64,000 bases of DNA from Bacillota bacterium (GTDB taxonomy: Bacteria > Bacillota > Clostridia > Christensenellales > Aristaeellaceae): positions 1 to 64,000 of the forward strand of contig JAEZQK010000056.1 in NCBI GenBank assembly GCA_023413135.1, written 5' to 3'. A program made the translations under genes and the position numbers. Below, piece by piece: positions 50,021-57,789 of this stretch. How positions within the stretch are numbered: position 1 is the first letter of the stretch; the number at the start of each line of letters is the position of its first letter. A model generated the notes under the pieces. It did not search any database. It was given only the letters and a program-made list of their open reading frames with translations, and was not told where the DNA came from.

Positions 50021-50030
50021 GTGGTTGTGA

Positions 50031-51695
50031 TTACAGGATAGCTACACCCGCGCTGGCAAAGCCGGTTACTGTTGTGGCAACATCAATGCCCGCAGTTACA
50101 TCCGCGGCGAATACCATCAAAAGCCGTGTGCCGGCGGCGATGGGGATATTCAGGCCTGTGGTGAGGCCGCTTGAGATGGAGCCGATGCCCACCATGCCGG
50201 ATAGCAAGGGGGAGAGGGTGACGATTGCGCCGGGAATTGGGAAGAAGACATTATCCGGCGTTGTGGACGCATATAGCTGCGCCGTCAGTGTGACAGTCGT
50301 GCCTATCAGGGAGAGAGCCACTGTAGTACTGAAATAGGCGGCCACGGAGGAAATGGTTCCATCCCTGGGCATAGAGAAGGCCATATTGGCGATTGTTGTA
50401 GTGTTAATGGTACCGCCAATGAGGCTGACACCCGTTACGGAACTGCCAAAGCCAAGCAGCGTGGTAGTGCCGATCAACTCGCCGATTACGGTGGTCATTA
50501 CAGCCGGGGTTCCTGAAGCGAAGGGGATGATGGCACCATCACCTGTTGCACCAGTGGCACCCGTAGCACCAGTGGCGCCGGTGGCACCCGTTGCCCCGGT
50601 CGCACCTGTGGCACCTGTCGGCCCGGCAGGCCCGGCAGGTCCGGTAGCACCGGTAGCGCCTGTTGCACCGAAGGCGCCTGTTGCACCCGTGGGTCCGGCT
50701 GGTCCGGCTGGTCCGGTGGCACCCGTAGCACCGGTTGCGCCTGTTGCACCGAAAGCGCCGGTAGCGCCCGTGGGTCCGGCTGGTCCGGCAGGTCCGGTGG
50801 CACCCGTGGCGCCGGTTGCACCGGTAGCACCGAAGGCGCCTGTAGCACCCGTGACTCCGGCAGGTCCGGCAGGTCCGGTGGCACCAGTGGCTCCGGTTGC
50901 GCCAGCCGCGCCGGCAGCACCGGTAGCGCCCGTGGCTCCGGCAGGTCCGGCAGGTCCGGCGGCTCCCGTGGCTCCGGCAGGTCCTGTGGCGCCAGTGGCC
51001 CCGGTCGCGCCGGTCACACCGGCAGGCCCGGTAGCCCCCGTGGGTCCGGCAGGCCCGGTAGGTCCGGTAGCACCCGCAGATCCGGTAGGTCCGATAGATC
51101 CGGTACCGCCAGTAGGTCCAACAGGCCCTGTTCCGCCTGTAGGTCCGGTTGGCCCGGTTGGCCCGTTAGCGCCGGTGGGGCCGGTGGGTCCGGTAGCCCC
51201 CGTGGGACCAACTGAGCCCGTGGGACCGGTAGGTCCAATGGGACCGGTGGGGCCGGCACCGCCGGTGGGCCCGGTCGGTCCGGTGCCGCCTGTAGCCCCG
51301 GTACGGCCTATGGAACCGGTAGCACCTGTGGCTCCTGTAGCTCCCGTAGCTCCGGTAGCTCCTGTGGCACCCGTGGGGCAGACGCATCCCGGGGGACATG
51401 GCGGAGGGCATGGCGGGGGACATGGCGGAGGGCACGGCGGAGGACAAGGTGGCGGGAACGGAGGACAGGGGGGAGGGAAGGGAGGGCAAGGAGGCGGGGG
51501 GGGCGGAGGAGGCGGAGGTGGCGGGGGAGGCGGGTAAGGAGGGCAGGGAGGCTCGGGCGGTATGCTATCATAATTGGGATCATACGTGTGATGAGTAGAC
51601 TCATAGGGCGGAGGAACGGCTTTCCCCCGGCCCGAGCCATATTGCGGGCCTCTCATCGGCTGAAATCCCCGCTGATCATAATATCCGTTTGCCAA
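50031..51695 (-). CDS. Collagen-like exosporium protein (BclB-type C-terminal domain)
   Basis: A 554-residue protein. The N-terminal 105 residues are Tyr/Gly-rich, then a stalk with 15 consecutive Pro and repeated PPPC units (at least ten Cys). Residues about 108-386 are collagen triplets (GPT, GAT, GPA), including a 27-residue higher-order repeat. The C-terminal 165 residues match the BclB-type exosporium domain (IPFASGTPAVMTTVIGELIG, LIGFGSSVTGVSL-type pattern, MAFSMPRDGTISS). No signal peptide is present. The start is TTG 51695, six bases from AAAGGTG; the frame is open upstream without a site. It is head-to-head with a glycosyltransferase gene, 126 bp apart. Confidence 0.85.
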   Translation of the reverse strand: MANGYYDQRGFQPMRGPQYGSGRGKAVPPPYESTHHTYDPNYDSIPPEPPCPPYPPPPPPPPPPPPPPPCPPFPPPCPPFPPPCPPPCPPPCPPPCPPPCPPGCVCPTGATGATGATGATGATGATGSIGRTGATGGTGPTGPTGGAGPTGPIGPTGPTGSVGPTGATGPTGPTGANGPTGPTGPTGGTGPVGPTGGTGSIGPTGSAGATGPTGPAGPTGATGPAGVTGATGATGATGPAGATGAAGPAGPAGATGATGAAGAAGATGATGATGPAGPAGVTGATGAFGATGATGATGATGPAGPAGPTGATGAFGATGATGATGATGPAGPAGPTGATGAFGATGATGATGPAGPAGPTGATGATGATGATGATGATGATGATGDGAIIPFASGTPAVMTTVIGELIGTTTLLGFGSSVTGVSLIGGTINTTTIANMAFSMPRDGTISSVAAYFSTTVALSLIGTTVTLTAQLYASTTPDNVFFPIPGAIVTLSPLLSGMVGIGSISSGLTTGLNIPIAAGTRLLMVFAADVTAGIDVATTVTGFASAGVAIL

Positions 51696-51737
51696 GAAGA
51701 TCACCTTTCTTATCAACAGGCTAGGAGTATGGGCAGC

Positions 51738-51764
51738 ACGCTTGCCCATCATCTCCATACAATA
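51738..51764 (+). promoter_or_regulatory. Sigma-K-like promoter of the glycosyltransferase
   Basis: AC (51738-51739), 16 bases, then CATACAATA (51756-51764), which fits the sigma-K pattern AC / CATANNNTA. Confidence 0.4.
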
Positions 51765-51821
51765 TGGTATGAGAAGCGCTGGATTCGGTGCGCTTCCAAC
51801 GTGCCGGAGGTGGCGGGCCAG

Positions 51822-52913
51822 ATGGAACTAAGCTTATGTATGATCGTCAGGAACGAGGAGGCAGTGCTTGAGCGCTGCCTTACATGTGTCAAGGATGCGG
51901 TGGATGAAATAGTGATCGTGGATACGGGTTCCACAGACAATACACGCAGGATCGCGCTGTCCTTCACGTCCATGGTGTTTGATTTTCCCTGGGTGGATGA
52001 TTTTGCGTTGGCAAGAAATTTCGCCTTTTCCAAGGCAACAAAAGATTACATCATGTGGCTGGATGCCGACGACGTTATCACGCCGGAAGCATCATTGCAG
52101 CTAAAGGCATTGAAAGAAAATCTCGACCCTGCCGTTGACATGGTGCTGATGCCTTACCATGTGGCATTTGATGCGCAGGGGAAACCAAGCCTTACCTATG
52201 AAAGGGAGCGCATCATCCGCCGGGCTAAAGGTTTCCAATGGGTAGGAGCTATTCATGAGGTGATCACACCCGATGGACAGATGCTGCACACGGATATCCC
52301 CGTGCTTCACCAAAAGATAGGTCCCGGCGACCCGGACAGGAATTTGAGAATTTTTGAAAAGATGAAAGCTTCCGGACAAACGCTTTCCCCCAGGGAAGAA
52401 TACTACTATGCCAGGGAACTGATGTTCCATCAGCGCTGGGAGGAAGCTATACAAGCCCTGAGTACGTATTTGAACGCCGGACTGGGCTGGCAGGAAAACA
52501 TGATTTCCGCCTGCATTGATCTTTCAAATTGCTGCCTGGCGGTGAATAAAAAGCCGGAATCGCTGGCGGCGCTTTTCCGCTCCTTTCAATACGATAAGCC
52601 AAGAGCGGAAGTCTGTTGCGAAATAGGCAAGTACTTTTATGATGAGGGAGATTTCAACATATCCTCCTTCTGGTATGAGCTGGCCGCCTTTGGAAACCTT
52701 CCGCGCCCGTCGGGCGGATTTATTCAGCCGGACTGCTATGGCTACATCCCGTATATGCAGCTTTGTGTTTGTTATCACAGGATGGGGGATGTGAAAAGGG
52801 CAATGGAATTCAATGCCATGGCGGGCAACATCAAACCTGACGATGCAAGCTATCTGTACAACAAGGCATTTTTTGAATCGCTATCCGGAGGGGAGGACAC
52901 AAAGAAGAATTAG
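51822..52913 (+). CDS. Family 2 glycosyltransferase with TPR-like C-terminal domain
   Basis: A 363-residue GT-A glycosyltransferase. Residues 1-220 are the catalytic domain: SLCMIVRNEEAVLERCL, VDEIVIVDTGSTDNT, and the metal-binding DxD in MWLDADDVI, then FQWVGAIHEVI. The C-terminal 140 residues are helical and TPR-like. Such SunS-like family 2 enzymes glycosylate peptides or proteins. It is divergent from the collagen-like gene, so Thr residues of the collagen repeats are the probable target, by inference from position. I start at ATG 51822 after GGAGG; an open frame continues upstream into the collagen gene leader. Confidence 0.85.
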   Translation: MELSLCMIVRNEEAVLERCLTCVKDAVDEIVIVDTGSTDNTRRIALSFTSMVFDFPWVDDFALARNFAFSKATKDYIMWLDADDVITPEASLQLKALKENLDPAVDMVLMPYHVAFDAQGKPSLTYERERIIRRAKGFQWVGAIHEVITPDGQMLHTDIPVLHQKIGPGDPDRNLRIFEKMKASGQTLSPREEYYYARELMFHQRWEEAIQALSTYLNAGLGWQENMISACIDLSNCCLAVNKKPESLAALFRSFQYDKPRAEVCCEIGKYFYDEGDFNISSFWYELAAFGNLPRPSGGFIQPDCYGYIPYMQLCVCYHRMGDVKRAMEFNAMAGNIKPDDASYLYNKAFFESLSGGEDTKKN

Positions 52914-53035
52914 ACAAGCAGGATCATACAAAACTGCAACAATCGCCTATTTTTCGCTCAATCTCTTTACAGAAGCGGTACGGAGGCGTATTCTATAATA
53001 CATTCGTTTATAACTCCAGCCCGCGGGGAGGATTT

Positions 53036-54787
53036 ATGGATACGTTCCGGCGGATATTAAAGTGGCTTAAGCCCTACCGGCGAAAGTTGACCCTCTGTAT
53101 CGTTCTGCTTACCTTATTGACGGCGCTGCGCATGGTGGTACCCTACATTACCGAGGCGGTGGTGAACAGGGTGCTTCCCCAACGGGATATGGGGCTGCTT
53201 TTGCAGTTGTGCGCGGCGCTTATTTTTATGACCGTTATCCGCGGCCTGATGATGTACAAGCGTGGCATGCTCATTGAAGAGGTATCCCAAAGCGTGGTAT
53301 ACGATCTGCGCACCGGGCTTTATGAGCACATGCAGGAGTTTTCCTACGGTTTTTATGATTCGCACCATATTGGTGAAATCATGAGCAGAATGACCGGGGA
53401 CATCGAAGGCGTACGTGTTTTTATCGTCACCGCCGTAATAGGTGTGATCGAAAACCTGCTGTTGTTCATCCTGTCCCTGATCGGCATGAGCCTTATGTCC
53501 TGGCAGCTTACGCTATGCATGGTCTGCTTCTGCCCCGTGGTAGCCTTTGTGGCCTGGCGTCTGCACCGCAGGATCCGGCCCGCCCACATGGCCGTGCGGG
53601 AACAGAATGCCGTTTTGAATACCCGCACCCAGGAAAACATTGCCGGCGTTCGGGTAGTAAAGGCGTTTGCACGGGAAGAGTATGAAAAGCAGGCCTTCTC
53701 TTGCGATAACCAAAAGGTATTGCAAAATAACCTGCAGGTAACCAGAATCTGGAGCACCTTCTTTCCCCTCATGGATATGATCGCCAGTTCTGCCGTGCCT
53801 GTTCTGATCCTGGCCGGTTCCGCGCTGGTGATGCGTGGAGACTTGCAAATCGGCACCCTGGTGGGCGCCACCGGCTTTGTGTGGATGATCATCGGCCCCA
53901 TGCGGCAGGTTGCAAACTTTGTGAATGTTACCGCCAATGGTCTTGTGTCCTCCGAAAAGCTAATCTACTACTTGGATTTGGGCTCCATGATCCGTAGCCC
54001 CGAAAAGCCCCGGGAAATCGAAAAACGGGCAGGCCGTGTGGATTTTGACCATGTCACATTCAAATACGGAGACAAAACCGTCCTTCACGACATTGATTTG
54101 CATGTGGAGCCCGGCCAGACGGTCGCCGTCATGGGGGCAACCGGCGCCGGCAAATCCACCTTGGTGACGCTGCTGGGAAGGTACTATGATGTAGCCTGCG
54201 GCAGCGTGAAGGTGGATGGCATTGATGTGCGCGAACAAAACCTGAAGGACTTGCGCAGCCATATCGGCGTTATAATGCAGGAGACTTTCCTGTACAGCGA
54301 GACCATTGCCGACAACATCCGCTACGGAAGGCCCGAGGCCACCATGGTTAAGGTGCAGGCGGCAGCCAGGGCGGCCCAGGCGGAGGAATTCATTCTTCAA
54401 ATGCCCCAGGGGTATGATACCGTGGTAGGGGAACGGGGTCTTGGTCTTTCCGGTGGCCAAAAGCAGCGGGTAGCGTTGGCCAGGGCTATCCTGTATGACC
54501 CATCCATCCTGATTCTGGACGACGCGACCTCCGCCGTGGATATGGAAACCGAGGCGGAGATTCAAAAGGCACTGGGCAACGTACTCTACGGGCGCACCAC
54601 CTTTATCATCGCCCACCGGATCTCCTCTGTGCGCAGGGCGGATCAAATTGTAGTGCTCAAGGAAGGGCGCATTGCCGAACGGGGCACCCATAAGGAGCTT
54701 CTTAAACTGAACGGCCTGTATGCATCCATGTACCGGGATCAGACAAGAGATTTCGTCACGGCGCAAAAGGCAGGTGATGGCGTATGA
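53036..54787 (+). CDS. Heterodimeric ABC exporter, subunit with degenerate Walker B
   Basis: A 583-residue half-transporter with six N-terminal helices (about 1-310) and a C-terminal ATPase: Walker A GATGAGKST, intact signature LSGGQKQRVALARA, and Walker B ILILDDATSAVD with Asp in place of the catalytic Glu. It pairs with the next gene, which it overlaps by 4 bp. GGGGAGG precedes the ATG. A TATAAT lies at 52994-52999 but no convincing -35. The substrate is unknown. Confidence 0.92.
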   Translation: MDTFRRILKWLKPYRRKLTLCIVLLTLLTALRMVVPYITEAVVNRVLPQRDMGLLLQLCAALIFMTVIRGLMMYKRGMLIEEVSQSVVYDLRTGLYEHMQEFSYGFYDSHHIGEIMSRMTGDIEGVRVFIVTAVIGVIENLLLFILSLIGMSLMSWQLTLCMVCFCPVVAFVAWRLHRRIRPAHMAVREQNAVLNTRTQENIAGVRVVKAFAREEYEKQAFSCDNQKVLQNNLQVTRIWSTFFPLMDMIASSAVPVLILAGSALVMRGDLQIGTLVGATGFVWMIIGPMRQVANFVNVTANGLVSSEKLIYYLDLGSMIRSPEKPREIEKRAGRVDFDHVTFKYGDKTVLHDIDLHVEPGQTVAVMGATGAGKSTLVTLLGRYYDVACGSVKVDGIDVREQNLKDLRSHIGVIMQETFLYSETIADNIRYGRPEATMVKVQAAARAAQAEEFILQMPQGYDTVVGERGLGLSGGQKQRVALARAILYDPSILILDDATSAVDMETEAEIQKALGNVLYGRTTFIIAHRISSVRRADQIVVLKEGRIAERGTHKELLKLNGLYASMYRDQTRDFVTAQKAGDGV

Positions 54788-56583
54788 CACGGCTTCGCAA
54801 TCTGGACGATGAGGTCATGGAAGCGCCGTTTGATAAAAGTCAGTTCCTGCGTTTGCTTTCCTATCTCAAGCCGTACAAAAAGCAAATGTTTCTGGCGCTC
54901 GGCCTGATGATTGTTGCCTCCGGCGCTTCCTTGCTGGGTCCGTACTTGATGAGCCGGGCTATAGGTCTATTGGGGGAAGGAAACTATTCCAGCCTGCCCT
55001 ATCTATTTATCGGCATGGCCATTGCCGTGATCATAGGCGGTTTATGTCTCCGGCAAAGGGTGCGCACCATGGATACGGCCGGGCGCAAGGCCATTGCCAA
55101 ACTCCGTCAGGACCTGTTCGACCATATCCAGGGGTTGTCCCTGCCGTTCTTTGACAGCCGCTCCGCCGGGAAGATCATGGTGCGCGTCATCAACGACGTC
55201 AACAGCCTCAATGACCTGTTCACAGGCGGCATCATCAACGTGCTGGTGGACTGTCTGACGCTGATCCTGCTGGTAGCGATCATGTTATTCATCCACTGGA
55301 AGCTGACACTCGTGGCCTTATGCTCCTTGATAGTGCTTGTTTTCCTGATCGCCATCCTGCGCAGAAGGATGCGCAAGGCATGGCAGATCGTGCGTGCAAA
55401 GACCAGCACCATGAATGGGTACCTGCACGAAAGCCTGGCGGGGATGCGGGTGACCCAAACCTTTATACGTGAAAAGGTGAACAAGGAGATATTCGACGAG
55501 ACGAATCAGGACATCAAGCGAAGCTGGCTCAAAGCCGTGGGCATCAATAACCTGTTCTGGCCCTATATTGATACGCTGGGCGCCGTGGGTACCGCCGGGG
55601 TCTATATTGCTGGTACCATTTTCATGAGCATGGAGGGCGGGCCCCAGAGTGTCACATTGGCGGACCTGCTGGCAATTTTGTGGTATTTGGGTAGGTTTTG
55701 GGAGCCCATCAACAACCTTTCCAACTTCTATAACAGCGTGCTGGCTGCCATGGCCTCTATGGAGCGCATTTTTGAGATCATGGATACCAAGCCGCAGGTA
55801 TTCGACGCGCGGGATGATTTAAAGGAACTGCCGCCTATCCATGGCGAGATTGCTTTTGACCATGTATCCTTCGGCTATGATCCCGGCAGCCCTGTTTTGC
55901 AAGATGTATCCTTTACCGTAAAGCCTGGCCAGACCGTGGCGTTGGTGGGACCTACAGGCGCCGGAAAAAGCACGGTGGTGAACCTGATCAGCCGCTTTTA
56001 CGACGTGACGGATGGTGTGCTGCGTATTGACGGGCACGACGTGCGGGAAGTGAAGCTCCACTCCCTGCGCAAGCAAATGTCCGTTATGCTGCAGGATAGT
56101 TTCATTTTTAGCGGCACCATTTTGGATAACATCCGCTATGGCCGGCTTGATGCCACCGAGGAGGAAGTGATGGAGGCCGCCAAGGCGGTGCACGTCCATG
56201 ACTTCATCATGGGCCTGCCCAGGGGTTACCGTACCGAGGTGAATGAGCGGGGTTCCACACTCTCCGTGGGGCAAAAGCAATTGATCTCCTTTGCCAGGGC
56301 GCTGCTTAACGACCCCCGTGTGCTGATCCTGGACGAGGCGACATCTTCCATTGATACGCACACGGAGCTTCTTATCCAAAAGGCGCTGGAGGTGCTTCTA
56401 AAGGGCCGCACCAGCTTTGTTATCGCGCACCGTCTGTCCACCATCCGCCGGGCGGATGCGATCATGGTGGTGCAGGATCACCATATCGCCGAGTCAGGCA
56501 CGCACGAGGAGTTGATGGCTGTTCCCGGCGGACATTACCGCGCCTTGTGCGAAGCACAGTACAGGTTTATGGAGGGCGACTGA
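54784..56583 (+). CDS. Heterodimeric ABC exporter, subunit with intact Walker B
   Basis: A 599-residue partner half-transporter: six membrane helices (about 45-335), Walker A GPTGAGKST, Walker B VLILDEATSSID with catalytic Glu, but the signature is LSVGQ instead of LSGGQ. Together with the previous gene this gives one consensus and one degenerate ATP site. The pair is paralogous to the MarR-controlled exporter at 35812-39865, in the same gene order, but lacks the large external domain and an adjacent regulator. Confidence 0.92.
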   Translation: MTRLRNLDDEVMEAPFDKSQFLRLLSYLKPYKKQMFLALGLMIVASGASLLGPYLMSRAIGLLGEGNYSSLPYLFIGMAIAVIIGGLCLRQRVRTMDTAGRKAIAKLRQDLFDHIQGLSLPFFDSRSAGKIMVRVINDVNSLNDLFTGGIINVLVDCLTLILLVAIMLFIHWKLTLVALCSLIVLVFLIAILRRRMRKAWQIVRAKTSTMNGYLHESLAGMRVTQTFIREKVNKEIFDETNQDIKRSWLKAVGINNLFWPYIDTLGAVGTAGVYIAGTIFMSMEGGPQSVTLADLLAILWYLGRFWEPINNLSNFYNSVLAAMASMERIFEIMDTKPQVFDARDDLKELPPIHGEIAFDHVSFGYDPGSPVLQDVSFTVKPGQTVALVGPTGAGKSTVVNLISRFYDVTDGVLRIDGHDVREVKLHSLRKQMSVMLQDSFIFSGTILDNIRYGRLDATEEEVMEAAKAVHVHDFIMGLPRGYRTEVNERGSTLSVGQKQLISFARALLNDPRVLILDEATSSIDTHTELLIQKALEVLLKGRTSFVIAHRLSTIRRADAIMVVQDHHIAESGTHEELMAVPGGHYRALCEAQYRFMEGD

Positions 56584-56620
56584 TTTTTCAAGGTTGCACG
56601 ATTAAAAAAACGCCACGAGC

Positions 56621-56647
56621 GCCGGCTGAAAGAGGCCGGCACTTTTT
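56621..56647 (+). terminator. Terminator of the second exporter operon
   Basis: GCCGGC (56621-56626) pairs with GCCGGC (56635-56640), extended by two more pairs, then CTTTTTG. Confidence 0.65.
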
Positions 56648-56693
56648 GCTGTTGCAAAATCATAAAAACCTTTCGGAAAAGCCCATAGCATCG

Positions 56694-56722
56694 TTGACAA
56701 TCACGCACATACAGTGTATGAT
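56694..56722 (+). promoter_or_regulatory. Sigma-A promoter of the arabinofuranoside operon
   Basis: TTGACA (56694-56699), 17 bp, TATGAT (56717-56722), with a long leader of about 115 bp before the regulator gene. GTTAAGTTAAG just downstream is a possible direct-repeat operator. Confidence 0.65.
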
Positions 56723-56844
56723 GATGTTAAGTTAAGATAAATCCATAATGTTTTAGGTTGATGCAAAATAAAAATGTTCAGCCATTTTCACCACAGGACA
56801 AGGCAGGCGGTTAGCTGCCGGCCAGGCTAAACTGGAGGATTCAT

Positions 56845-57771
56845 ATGCTGCACATCCGGAATCTTAGGGAGGGCCTGCCGCTGTTCAGGGCTTTAAGCTC
56901 GGAGGTACGAATCGCTATCCTGGAGATGCTGTATGAAAACGGACCTATGCGCATGTCCTTAATCTCTGAACAACTTGGCCTTACCAACGGCGCGCTGACA
57001 CCCCACATCAGGGCGCTGGCGGAATGCGGTTTGATTACCATCGATATGGCGGTGGGGAAGCATGGTGTGCAGAAAGTCTGTTGCGTTAATGAAGAAAGCA
57101 TTCTGATCGACCCTGTCAGGAATGGACGCAAGCACAATGTATATGAAACGGAGATCAGCGTGGGCCAGTATACAGCCTACGATATCTATCCCACCTGCGG
57201 CATTGCCACGCCGGAGCATATCATCGGCGAGGTGGATGACCCAAGGTATTTTGCTTCCCCGGAGCGGGTGAACGGCAGCATTTTATGGTTTGGCCGCGGC
57301 TTTGTGGAATACATGATCCCCAATTTTCTCAACGCAAACCAACATCTGCTGGAGATACAGATTTCCCTGGAGCTATCTTCAGAAGCGCCGGGCTGTTCGG
57401 AGGATTGGCCCAGCGATATCTATTTCCACCTGAACGGAACGGAACTGGGCTACTGGACCAGTCCGGGAGATTTCGGACGGGTGCAGGGCATTTATAATCC
57501 CGACTGGTGGTTCCGTAACTGGAACCAGCACGGCATGTATAAGCTTTTATCGGTGAATGACAGCGGCACCTTTGTCGATGGTGGAAAGATTTCCAATGTC
57601 ACGCTCAAGGATATTCATATCACCCACGGACCCAGCCTTTCTTTTCGTCTGAGCGTGCCGGAGAAGGCCCAAAACCAGGGAGGCCTCACCATCTTTGGCC
57701 GCTCCTTCGGCAACTATCATCAGGATATCAAGGTCCGCATGCATTACAAAGAAATGACCGGACGCAGATAA
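56845..57771 (+). CDS. ArsR-type helix-turn-helix regulator with C-terminal sugar-linked domain
   Basis: A 308-residue regulator. Residues about 10-85 are an ArsR-like winged helix (FRALSSEVRIAILEMLYENGP, SLISEQLGLTNGALTPHIRALAECGLI). The remaining 220 residues form a beta-rich domain with many aromatic residues (ILWFGRGFVEYMIP, IYFHLNGTELGYWTSPGDFG, NPDWWFRNWNQHGMYKLL) of a kind found beside arabinofuranosidase genes in Firmicutes; it is likely the sugar sensor. Its position at the head of the operon, 18 bp before the first GH51 gene, suggests local control. Confidence 0.85.
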   Translation: MLHIRNLREGLPLFRALSSEVRIAILEMLYENGPMRMSLISEQLGLTNGALTPHIRALAECGLITIDMAVGKHGVQKVCCVNEESILIDPVRNGRKHNVYETEISVGQYTAYDIYPTCGIATPEHIIGEVDDPRYFASPERVNGSILWFGRGFVEYMIPNFLNANQHLLEIQISLELSSEAPGCSEDWPSDIYFHLNGTELGYWTSPGDFGRVQGIYNPDWWFRNWNQHGMYKLLSVNDSGTFVDGGKISNVTLKDIHITHGPSLSFRLSVPEKAQNQGGLTIFGRSFGNYHQDIKVRMHYKEMTGRR

Positions 57772-57789
57772 TAGATAGGGAGGAAGCAT

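Noticed and set aside
50353..51537. 394-codon plus-strand frame of Pro-Val/Ala repeats antisense to the second collagen-like gene
   Set aside because: Same repeat effect; it ends in a long Gly run that mirrors the poly-Pro stalk and has no start signals.
52960..52999. TTTACA ... TATAAT as promoter of the second exporter
   Set aside because: The spacing is 22 bp, too long for a normal sigma-A promoter; only the -10 box is convincing.
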